A DNA stretch of 6,418 bases from Candidatus Parvarchaeota archaeon. Its GTDB lineage: Archaea > Nanobdellota > Nanobdellia > Pacearchaeales > GW2011-AR1. Positions 1 through 4,827 of the stretch are shown in pieces (position 1 is the stretch's first letter; every line of letters starts with the position of its first letter). The position numbers were made by a program, and so were the translations under genes. The notes below the pieces were generated by a model, which saw only the letters and a program-made list of their open reading frames with translations, made no database searches and had not been told where the DNA came from. Location: NCBI GenBank assembly GCA_004195435.1, contig PSPM01000019.1:1-6418 (forward strand), written 5' to 3'.

Positions 1-82
1 ACACAAAGACAAAACTAATAATCACAAAAATTAACAAAATAATAATAACAATTTTTCCAATTGTTTTTCCAACATTTTCCAT
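1..82 (-). CDS. Partial membrane-anchored protein, N terminus only
   Basis: An ATG at 82 on the minus strand opens a frame that stays open to the left edge (27 codons). It starts one base after the TAA of the mechanosensitive channel gene. The visible peptide begins MENVGKTIGK and then becomes almost entirely Ile, Leu, Val and Phe from about residue 11 to 27, which reads as a membrane segment or uncleaved signal anchor with the short lysine-bearing end on the inside. I see no good ribosome binding site, so expression probably depends on translational coupling to the upstream channel gene in a two-gene unit. The function cannot be told from 27 residues. It could be another small membrane protein or the N terminus of a secreted one. 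Confidence 0.6.
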   Translation of the reverse strand, partial: MENVGKTIGKIVIIILLIFVIISFVFV

Positions 83-83
83 C

Positions 84-1124
84 TTATTCTTTCATATGGA
101 CATCTCTTTGAGGGAATGGTATTTCTATTCTGTTTCTATTAAATGATTCATAAATTCTAGTATTTGCTTCATCTACAGCATCAATTCTATGTTCAAATGA
201 ATCAACATAAAAATAAGCTTTAAAGTTTAATGAAGAATCAGACATCTCCAAGAATCTTACAATAATTTCAGAATCTTTCTCAAGATTCTTAATCTTTTTC
301 AATTCACTTTTTACAATCCTCTTAACTTTCGATATATTGCTTCCATAAGCAACTCCAAACGGAATAACTACTCGTGATCTAGGTTCCGGAAGAGCAACAT
401 TTTGAATTTTACTATCTGCTAATTTTCCATTAGGAACAATTATCAATTCATTATCAAAAGTTAAGATCTTTGTACTTCTTAAACCAATGTTCATTATTTT
501 TCCTTTAGTCCCCCCTTCCAAATAAACTAGATCTCCCGCTTTAACAGTTTTATCTAATATCATTGAAATTCCTCCAAATATATTACTTAAAGTAGACTGC
601 ATAGCAAAAGCTATTGCAATTCCTGCAATTCCAAGTCCCGCAAGGAAAGGACCAATTTCAATCCCCCATAATTCAAGAACATAAAGTAAAGCCAAAATAC
701 CTATCACAATTCTTAAAAAACTTTTTGCCAAACTCATTAAGTCTTTAACAGATTCATAATTAGATTTAGCCATTTTTTTCAAGGCTCTAAAAATAATTAT
801 ATCCATAATAAGGTAAGCAAGATAAGAAACAAAAAGGACTATTATGGAAAAGATAACTTTGCTCATAAATTCTTCAATCGAACTATCTAAAGACAATTCT
901 TCAATAGCCAATCTTAAACCAAGCAAAATTATAATTAAACTAAGAGGTTTAGAAGACTTTTTTATAAGGATATCGTCTGCCTGGGTTTTGGTCTTAGAAG
1001 TGACTTTCAATAAAACCTTCTCAATAATAATAAGAAACATTCGCAAGAAAACAAAAACAATTAGAATTACAACTAAGGATCTAATGTATGCATTAGCTAT
1101 ATAATTCTCAAGACCAAAAGCCAT
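84..1124 (-). CDS. MscS-family small-conductance mechanosensitive channel
   Basis: This 346-residue protein should form a homo-oligomeric channel in the cytoplasmic membrane that opens under membrane tension and releases solutes on osmotic downshock. Hydrophobic segments lie near residues 15-35, 61-76, 88-112 and 137-153. They are followed by the family hallmark, a Gly/Ala-rich pore helix at about 158-176 (AGLGIAGIAIAFAMQ) and an amphipathic extension to about 192. Next comes the MscS beta domain, with KAGDLV at 195-200 and a later VPNG motif, then an alpha/beta cytoplasmic domain ending near IPFPQRDVHMKE, which resembles the family's usual C-terminal end. Extra N-terminal helices place it with the longer archaeal MscS/MscMJ-like forms rather than the three-helix E. 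coli MscS. A TATA-like box centred 25.5 nt upstream supports a leaderless ATG at 1124. A second membrane gene follows at once on the same strand. Confidence 0.93.
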   Translation of the reverse strand: MAFGLENYIANAYIRSLVVILIVFVFLRMFLIIIEKVLLKVTSKTKTQADDILIKKSSKPLSLIIILLGLRLAIEELSLDSSIEEFMSKVIFSIIVLFVSYLAYLIMDIIIFRALKKMAKSNYESVKDLMSLAKSFLRIVIGILALLYVLELWGIEIGPFLAGLGIAGIAIAFAMQSTLSNIFGGISMILDKTVKAGDLVYLEGGTKGKIMNIGLRSTKILTFDNELIIVPNGKLADSKIQNVALPEPRSRVVIPFGVAYGSNISKVKRIVKSELKKIKNLEKDSEIIVRFLEMSDSSLNFKAYFYVDSFEHRIDAVDEANTRIYESFNRNRIEIPFPQRDVHMKE

Positions 1125-1145
1125 ATGCCTAGAGATTATCTACCG

Positions 1146-1153
1146 TTTTAAAT
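1146..1153 (-). promoter_or_regulatory. TATA-like box for the MscS gene
   Basis: Read on the minus strand this is ATTTAAAA. It is centred 25.5 nt upstream of the A of the ATG at 1124, so transcription would start at or next to the start codon and give a leaderless mRNA. It lies back to back with the promoter of the small membrane protein gene. Confidence 0.55.
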
Positions 1154-1164
1154 TTTTCCAATAC

Positions 1165-1172
1165 CTTTAAAT
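1165..1172 (+). promoter_or_regulatory. TATA-like box for the small membrane protein gene
   Basis: The octamer CTTTAAAT is centred about 25 nt upstream of position 1194, which would leave a leader of roughly ten bases containing the ribosome binding site. An AT-rich stretch at 1171-1178 is an alternative box that would put initiation nearer 1200. The divergent channel promoter is about 20 bp away. Confidence 0.45.
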
Positions 1173-1194
1173 AATTATTAAGATCAATAAGGCC

Positions 1195-1201
1195 GAGGTG
1201 A
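1195..1201 (+). promoter_or_regulatory. Shine-Dalgarno sequence GAGGTGA
   Basis: GAGGTGA is complementary to the usual archaeal 16S rRNA 3' end. It lies two bases before the ATG at 1204, a very short spacing. It contains the GTG at 1198, so it argues for the ATG at 1204 as the start. It is the only clear Shine-Dalgarno sequence in the window; the other genes appear leaderless. Confidence 0.55.
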
Positions 1202-1203
1202 AA

Positions 1204-1521
1204 ATGCCAAATCTAGAAGTAATAGCTTATTTATTAATACTAATAACTTGCGCATTAGCTTTACTTGCCGTAACTAGAAGTTACGCAATAACCAAAAAAA
1301 GGCTCCCTTTCATCCAAATTGTTGATTTGGCAAGAGCGTTTTTTATAACTCTATCATTCATAATCCTTAAATTATCCATGGACCAAGTTTATTTCTTAGG
1401 AGATATTATTCCAGAAAAAGTTTTCAAAATTTTATCTATGGTTTTAAACATGTTAATTCTATTACTAGTATTCTATTCAACAGCAAAGATAATCAAGTTC
1501 TCAAAAGAATTTCCTAAATAA
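1204..1521 (+). CDS. Small three-helix membrane protein, function unknown
   Basis: I do not recognise a family. The 105-residue product has three hydrophobic segments: about residues 6-25, about 45-62 (around RAFFITLSFIILKLSM) and about 78-100 (around KILSMVLNMLILLLVFYST). A basic loop with KKR follows the first helix and the C-terminal tail is lysine-rich, which suggests the tail and the first loop face the cytoplasm. There are no cysteines or histidines arranged like a metal or redox site. The ATG at 1204 is preferred because GAGGTGA sits just before it; a GTG two codons upstream is possible but overlaps that site. The gene is transcribed away from the MscS gene and converges on tRNA-Ser with a 15-base gap. 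A role as a small membrane accessory subunit is possible, but nothing in the sequence shows it. Confidence 0.7.
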   Translation: MPNLEVIAYLLILITCALALLAVTRSYAITKKRLPFIQIVDLARAFFITLSFIILKLSMDQVYFLGDIIPEKVFKILSMVLNMLILLLVFYSTAKIIKFSKEFPK

Positions 1522-1536
1522 TTTAATATAAACAAA

Positions 1537-1620
1537 CGCCCGGAGCAGGATTCGAACCTGCGAATCCACAAGGGAAACGGGATTAGCAATCCCGCGCAGT
1601 AACCACTGTGCCATCCGGGC
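1537..1620 (-). tRNA. tRNA-Ser(GCU)
   Basis: On the minus strand the sequence folds as a class II tRNA. The acceptor stem is GCCCGGA/TCCGGGC with discriminator G73, which suits seryl-tRNA synthetase. The D stem has 3 bp (GCA/TGC) with a GG-containing loop. The anticodon stem is CGGGA/TCCCG around the loop TTGCTAA, giving anticodon GCT (plus-strand bases 1585-1587), which reads AGC/AGU serine codons. The long variable arm has a short TCC/GGA stem, and the T arm is GCAGG-TTCGAAT-CCTGC. CCA is not encoded and no intron is seen. A TATA-like box lies 27.5 nt upstream. Confidence 0.97.
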
Positions 1621-1643
1621 ATAAATTACTAGACAAAATTCCA

Positions 1644-1651
1644 CTTATAAG
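1644..1651 (-). promoter_or_regulatory. TATA-like box for tRNA-Ser
   Basis: The palindromic octamer CTTATAAG is centred 27.5 nt upstream of the mature tRNA 5' end. This fits a start one to three bases before the tRNA, followed by RNase P trimming. It sits in the 73-base divergent gap shared with the Nudix gene promoter. Confidence 0.6.
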
Positions 1652-1669
1652 CTTTATCATAAAAAGTTT

Positions 1670-1677
1670 TTTATAAA
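1670..1677 (+). promoter_or_regulatory. TATA-like box for the Nudix gene
   Basis: The octamer TTTATAAA is centred 23.5 nt before the ATG at 1697 and 20.5 nt before the ATG at 1694. Compared with the roughly 25.5-nt spacing elsewhere in the window, this slightly favours the second ATG as a leaderless start. No Shine-Dalgarno sequence is visible. Confidence 0.5.
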
Positions 1678-1693
1678 TTAATTATCTTGTAAT

Positions 1694-2104
1694 ATGATGT
1701 CTAAAGATTTTCAAGCATCAACTTCTGACATAATAGTTGATTCAAAAGAGGGAATATTACTAATAAAAAGAGGAAATAAACCCTTTAAGAATATGTGGGC
1801 CCTCCCCGGAGGATTCCTAATAACTGGAAAGGAAACTCTTGAAGAAACGGCAAAGAGAGAATTAAAAGAAGAAACAGGATTAATTGTATCTAAGAAAAAT
1901 TTGAAGTTATTTGAAGTTTATTCAGATCCAAAAAGAGATCCAAGAGGTCAAATAATTTCTCACACATATATAGCAAAAAAAACAAAAGGAAAATTAAAAC
2001 ATGATTCGGAAGTACTAGAAATAAAATTTTTCAAAAGAATACCAAACAAATTAGCCGCAGATCATAAAAAGATATTGAAAGATTATCTAAAATCTATTTC
2101 TTAA
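1694..2104 (+). CDS. Nudix hydrolase, ADP-ribose pyrophosphatase-like
   Basis: The 136-residue protein is a single Nudix domain of normal length, expected to be cytoplasmic and to cleave a nucleoside diphosphate linked to another moiety with Mg2+. The Nudix box runs from G40 to L63: G40, E47, then R55-E56-L57, E59-E60 and G62-L63, so the metal-binding glutamates are intact. The G-to-E spacing is six residues rather than the usual five (an extra K46 in the TGKE turn). Upstream is WALPGGF, and downstream the SDPKRDPRGQ motif at 77-86, which recalls archaeal ADP-ribose pyrophosphatases and the related NrtR regulators. No DNA-binding domain is present, so an enzyme is more likely. Substrate specificity is inferred, not shown. 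The frame opens with two tandem ATG codons; promoter spacing slightly favours the second (1697). The gene appears monocistronic. Confidence 0.9.
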   Translation: MMSKDFQASTSDIIVDSKEGILLIKRGNKPFKNMWALPGGFLITGKETLEETAKRELKEETGLIVSKKNLKLFEVYSDPKRDPRGQIISHTYIAKKTKGKLKHDSEVLEIKFFKRIPNKLAADHKKILKDYLKSIS

Positions 2105-2134
2105 AGCTTTATTAGAAATATTGAAATGACAAAC

Positions 2135-2142
2135 TTTAAAAG
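2135..2142 (+). promoter_or_regulatory. TATA-like box for initiator tRNA-Met
   Basis: The octamer TTTAAAAG is centred 25.5 nt upstream of A1 of the tRNA (2164). Transcription could therefore start at or within a base of the mature 5' end, leaving little or no leader for RNase P to remove. Confidence 0.6.
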
Positions 2143-2163
2143 TTCTCTAATTCCCATATTACC

Positions 2164-2286
2164 AGCAGGGTGGAGCAGTCTGGAGTGCTCGTCGGGCCCA
2201 TAAAATTAAAGTTTTCTGAACTTCATGCTTAGAAATCATAACTTAGGAAACCCGGAGGTCGCGTGGTTCAAATCCCGCCCCTGCTA
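2164..2286 (+). tRNA. Initiator tRNA-Met(CAU) with a 47-nt intron
   Basis: After removal of 2203-2249 the sequence folds as an initiator tRNA. The acceptor stem is AGCAGGG/CCCTGCT with the A1-U72 pair typical of archaeal and eukaryotic initiators, and A73. The D stem is GAGC/GCTC. The anticodon stem is TCGGG/CCCGG, giving the three consecutive G-C pairs (29-31 with 39-41) that mark initiators, around the loop CCCATAA with anticodon CAT at 2199-2201. The variable loop is AGGTC. The T loop is TTCAAAT, and CCA is not encoded. Two oddities are seen: position 33 is C rather than T, and the T stem reads GCG-T-GG against CCCGC, so one T (2264) must bulge out. The last three bases are also the reverse complement of the stop codon of the convergent Ntn hydrolase gene. 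Confidence 0.93.
2203..2249 (+). other. tRNA intron at canonical position 37/38
   Basis: The intron lies between A37 (2202) and A38 (2250), although identical flanking A residues allow the boundary to slide by one base either way. Bases 32-35 (CCCA) can pair with 2244-2247 (TAGG) with one C-A mismatch. This leaves 3-base bulges TA|A (2201-2203) and AA|A (2248-2250) on either side, which is the geometry cut by archaeal tRNA splicing endonuclease. The inner helix (2204-2208 with 2239-2243) has one A-C mismatch, so the fold is a relaxed bulge-helix-bulge. A competing hairpin, AAGTT-TTCTG-AACTT at about 2209-2223, also exists. Confidence 0.8.
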
Positions 2287-3042
2287 TTCTTGAGAATCAT
2301 TTTTAGGAATTTCATAATGGGTAGCTATTTCATCTTCAAGGAATTGATCAGCCTCAATCAATTTTTGTTTTATTGTATCCCCCCAAGAATCAACTTTTCC
2401 ATATTTAGGAACGACTACAAGGTCATATCCAAATCCAGAAGCCGGTTCAATTTGTGCAGCTTGAATAGCCCTTTTTGCAATGCGACTAGCAACATTTGAA
2501 TCAATAGATTCTTTATCAAATTTATAATCTCCAATTTTGCCATCAGAAATTATGCTAGAAAGATATTTTTCTACTTCACTAGATCCACTACCAATACAAA
2601 TATAATCAAACTCATTATTTTCTTCAGAATCAAAAATATTACCAAACTCATCTATTTCCCATAAACCAAATTCAGGAGATTGAGTGCAAAATATAAATGA
2701 ATAGGTTCCTTCAATATCTCTATCTCTTTTAGAAATAGTCCTATTTAATTCATAAACTTCCTTAAATATTTTAGTTTTTACAGCAGTTTCAATAATGTTG
2801 GAAGACAATTTTTTATTTGAACCATATCTTCCATGACCTTTCAAAGTTCCAAAAAATTTCCTAAGTTCTTTAGTTTCCCCTCCACCGGTAAAACCCAAAG
2901 CCCAATTTTTCCCATAATGTATCTTTTTGACAAAACCTTTAGAAACCATGGTATCTCCTTCAAATTCGCTCATTTGATGATCAGATGCTAAAACAATTCT
3001 TTCTATTCCAGAGTTAGTTTTTATACCAATTAATGTAGACAT
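2284..3042 (-). CDS. Proteasome-beta/HslV-like Ntn hydrolase with predicted Ser nucleophile
   Basis: The 252-residue protein resembles proteasome beta/HslV Ntn hydrolases, which use their first mature residue as nucleophile. It starts MSTLIGIKTNSG, so removal of Met would expose Ser1 with no propeptide, where most family members have Thr. With Met as 1, D21 (in LASD) and K40 (in VKKI) match the family's Asp17 and Lys33. GFTGG at 50-54 matches the GFAGG of HslV, and GSG at 151-153 and EPASG at 199-203 match the later active-site loops, with Glu199 where proteasomes usually have Asp166. An acidic tail follows about residue 213. The core fits a peptidase or peptide ligase, but the substrate is unknown. 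The ATG at 3042 is chosen over a TTG six codons upstream: it restores the family N terminus and lies 25.5 nt from a TATA box. It stands alone and converges on the initiator tRNA. Confidence 0.82.
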   Translation of the reverse strand: MSTLIGIKTNSGIERIVLASDHQMSEFEGDTMVSKGFVKKIHYGKNWALGFTGGGETKELRKFFGTLKGHGRYGSNKKLSSNIIETAVKTKIFKEVYELNRTISKRDRDIEGTYSFIFCTQSPEFGLWEIDEFGNIFDSEENNEFDYICIGSGSSEVEKYLSSIISDGKIGDYKFDKESIDSNVASRIAKRAIQAAQIEPASGFGYDLVVVPKYGKVDSWGDTIKQKLIEADQFLEDEIATHYEIPKNDSQE

Positions 3043-3063
3043 AAAAAATAATATTATCAAAAG

Positions 3064-3071
3064 TATATAAG
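3064..3071 (-). promoter_or_regulatory. TATA-like box for the Ntn hydrolase gene
   Basis: Read on the minus strand this is CTTATATA, centred 25.5 nt upstream of the ATG at 3042. It predicts a leaderless transcript, which would exclude the TTG codon at 3060. Confidence 0.65.
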
Positions 3072-3112
3072 GTTAATAAGAAAGAAAGATATATTTTAGA
3101 TTAATACAATAC

Positions 3113-3120
3113 TTTTTATA
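3113..3120 (+). promoter_or_regulatory. TATA-like box for RNase HII
   Basis: The octamer TTTTTATA is centred 25.5 nt upstream of the ATG at 3142. A transcript starting there would be leaderless and would not contain the in-frame TTG at 3127. Confidence 0.6.
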
Positions 3121-3141
3121 CAAAAGTTGCCAAATAAAAAA

Positions 3142-3801
3142 ATGTTTATAATAGGAATTGATGATTCTGGAAGAGGTCCTCTAATTGGCCCAATGATCCT
3201 AGCAGGAGTTCTAGTAACCAAGGAACAAGAAGAAATTCTAAAAAAAAATAATGTAAAAGATTCAAAAGTTTTAACACAATCAACAAGGGAAAGATTGTCC
3301 GAGATAATAAAAAAAAATGTTTTAGATTATAAAATTTTGGTTACACACCCATTAGAAATTGATGAGTCATTATCATCTGGAGTAAACTTAAATGAATTGG
3401 AAGCAAAAAGATCAGCAGAGATTATAAACTTTTTAAATAAAGGTGATAAAGAAATAAAAGCAATAATAGATTGCCCTTCACCAAATAAAATTCATTGGCA
3501 AGGAGTTTTAAAAAAATATTTAACAGATTCAAAAAATTTAAAGTTATCTTGCGAGCATAAAGCAGATGCCAATCATGTTTCAGCTTCAGCAGCTTCAATT
3601 CTAGCAAAAGTAACTAGGGAGGAAGAGATAAGTATTTTAAAGAAAAAATATGGAGATTTTGGTTCAGGATACCCTAGTGATCCAAAAACAATAAGTTTCT
3701 TAAAAGAAAAAGGAAAAGAATTAAGAAATTCTGGACTTTTCAGAAAATCTTGGTCGACCTGGAAAAAATTATTTCCCATAGATAAACAAAGTATCTTGTA
3801 A
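3142..3801 (+). CDS. rnhB: Ribonuclease HII
   Basis: This 219-residue enzyme should cut the RNA strand of RNA-DNA hybrids and at ribonucleotides in DNA, in Okazaki primer removal and ribonucleotide repair. It begins MFIIGIDDSGRGPLIGPM, aligning with the archaeal GIDEAGRGP motif. D7 is present, but the second metal ligand, usually Glu, is Asp (D8), and Ala is Ser (S9). The other two carboxylates are D110 (in AIIDCPSPN) and D142 (in HKADANHVSASAASILAKV). Family motifs KDSK (39-42), LNELEA, SGYPSDP and a C-terminal WSTWKKL are also present, and the length is normal for archaeal RNase HII. The start at 3142 matches the family N terminus and lies 25.5 nt from a TATA box; a TTG five codons upstream is rejected. 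It is divergent from the Ntn hydrolase gene across a 99-base gap. Confidence 0.95.
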   Translation: MFIIGIDDSGRGPLIGPMILAGVLVTKEQEEILKKNNVKDSKVLTQSTRERLSEIIKKNVLDYKILVTHPLEIDESLSSGVNLNELEAKRSAEIINFLNKGDKEIKAIIDCPSPNKIHWQGVLKKYLTDSKNLKLSCEHKADANHVSASAASILAKVTREEEISILKKKYGDFGSGYPSDPKTISFLKEKGKELRNSGLFRKSWSTWKKLFPIDKQSIL

Positions 3802-3821
3802 AATAATAAAGAACATATAAT

Positions 3822-3829
3822 CTTATAAA
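3822..3829 (+). promoter_or_regulatory. TATA-like box for the UDP-glucuronate decarboxylase gene
   Basis: The octamer CTTATAAA is centred 24.5 nt upstream of the ATG at 3850. An earlier in-frame ATG at 3829 overlaps the box itself and so should lie upstream of the transcript start, which settles the start codon in favour of 3850. Confidence 0.65.
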
Positions 3830-3849
3830 TGATTAAGGAAATTAATAAT

Positions 3850-4779
3850 ATGAAAAAAATTTTAGTAACCGGGGGAGCAGGATTTATAGGATCCCATTTA
3901 TGTGAATTTCTTTTAGAAAAAGGAGAAAAAGTTACATGCTTGGATAATTTACTTACTGGATCAAAAAATAACATTGAAAAATTATTCTCTAATAAAAATT
4001 TTTATTTTTCAAAAATGACAATAAATAATCCAATATCTTATAATGGGAAGTTCGATCAAATTTATAATTTAGCTTGTCCAGCATCACCAGTGCATTATCA
4101 ATCTGATCCTATAAATACAATAAAAACAAACACAATTGGAGTAATAAATATGTTAGAATTAGCAGAAAAAAAGAATTCAAGAATATTGCAGGCCTCTACT
4201 TCAGAAGTTTATGGAGATCCTTTAGAACATCCGCAAAGTGAAAGTTATCTTGGAAATGTTAATACTATTGGTCCAAGATCTTGCTATGACGAGGGCAAGA
4301 GAGTAGCAGAAACTTTATTTTCAGATTTTCATAGAGAAAAAGGAGTAGATATAAGAATTGCAAGAATATTCAATACTTATGGGCCAAATATGGCTGAGGA
4401 TGATGGAAGAGTCATATCAAATTTTGTTTTGCAAGCATTAAAAAATGAAGCTATAACTATTTATGGTAATGGGGAACAAACAAGATCCTTCTGTTATGTT
4501 TCTGATACGGTTGATGGATTATATAAACTAATGAACAAAAAAGATTTCATTGGCCCAGTTAATTTAGGAAATCCAATAGAATTCTCAATGAATAAATTAG
4601 CAAAAAAAATAGTAGACTTAACTAATTCAAATTCTAATTTAATTTATGGGGAATTGCCCCTAGATGATCCAAAAAAAAGAATGCCTGATATTATTTTAGC
4701 AAGAGATAAATTGGATTGGAAACCAAAAGTACATTTATCAGATGGATTAAAAAAAACAATAAATTACTTTAAGGAATAA
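3850..4779 (+). CDS. UDP-glucuronate decarboxylase (UDP-xylose synthase), extended SDR
   Basis: The 309-residue protein is a cytoplasmic NAD-dependent extended short-chain dehydrogenase, most like UDP-xylose synthases, which convert UDP-glucuronate to UDP-xylose for glycan synthesis. The NAD-binding GGAGFIG motif lies at residues 8-14. The signature NLACPASPVHYQSDP, then STSEVYGDP (T117, S118, E119), GNVNTIGPRSCYDEGKR with catalytic Y146 and K150, and QTRSFCYV with R212 are all characteristic of this subfamily rather than of UDP-glucose 4-epimerase. The Glu and Arg match positions tied to decarboxylation in UXS enzymes. The ATG at 3850 gives the standard MKKILVTGG N terminus, whereas an ATG seven codons upstream sits inside the predicted TATA box. 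No glycosyltransferase or UDP-glucose dehydrogenase is nearby, so the source of UDP-glucuronate and the glycan that receives the xylose are not shown here. Confidence 0.92.
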   Translation: MKKILVTGGAGFIGSHLCEFLLEKGEKVTCLDNLLTGSKNNIEKLFSNKNFYFSKMTINNPISYNGKFDQIYNLACPASPVHYQSDPINTIKTNTIGVINMLELAEKKNSRILQASTSEVYGDPLEHPQSESYLGNVNTIGPRSCYDEGKRVAETLFSDFHREKGVDIRIARIFNTYGPNMAEDDGRVISNFVLQALKNEAITIYGNGEQTRSFCYVSDTVDGLYKLMNKKDFIGPVNLGNPIEFSMNKLAKKIVDLTNSNSNLIYGELPLDDPKKRMPDIILARDKLDWKPKVHLSDGLKKTINYFKE

Positions 4780-4798
4780 ACAATCAACACTCTATAAA

Positions 4799-4806
4799 TT
4801 TATATA
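4799..4806 (+). promoter_or_regulatory. TATA-like box for smc
   Basis: The octamer TTTATATA is centred 25.5 nt upstream of the ATG at 4828, predicting a leaderless transcript. A second AT-rich box, CTATAAAT at 4792-4799, would place the start about 7 nt earlier. Confidence 0.6.
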
Positions 4807-4808
4807 TC

Positions 4809-4815
4809 TTTTTTT
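4809..4815 (+). terminator. Possible oligo-T terminator of the UXS gene
   Basis: A run of seven T residues lies 30 bases after the UXS stop codon, followed by further T-rich sequence to 4827. Archaeal RNA polymerase can terminate at oligo-T without a hairpin, and none is seen here. The run lies inside the smc core promoter, between its TATA box and start, so it may simply be promoter sequence. Confidence 0.3.
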
Positions 4816-4827
4816 CAATATTTCTTT

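Noticed and set aside
844..1104. Plus-strand open frame of 86 codons
   Set aside because: It lies antisense inside the well-supported MscS gene, has no promoter or family features, and follows from AT-rich coding sequence.
2203..2249. Box C/D guide RNA inside the tRNA intron
   Set aside because: A CTGA (D-like) sequence occurs at 2216-2219, but there is no C box of the form RTGATGA at the right place.
2263..2499. Plus-strand open frame starting in the tRNA 3' half
   Set aside because: It overlaps the tRNA and the antisense of the Ntn hydrolase and has no recognisable features.
3043..3060. TTG start extending the Ntn hydrolase by six residues
   Set aside because: It would bury the predicted nucleophile behind a hydrophobic hexapeptide and lies only 7-8 bases from the TATA box centre.
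3127..3141. TTG start extending RNase HII by five residues
   Set aside because: The ATG at 3142 fits both family length and promoter spacing; no ribosome binding site precedes the TTG.
3829..3849. Upstream ATG start for the UXS gene giving a 7-residue extension
   Set aside because: This ATG overlaps the predicted TATA box, and the family normally begins at MKKILVTGG, matching the ATG at 3850.
3573..3974. Minus-strand open frame of 133 codons across the RNase HII/UXS junction
   Set aside because: It is antisense to two clearly recognised genes and shows no domain or promoter.
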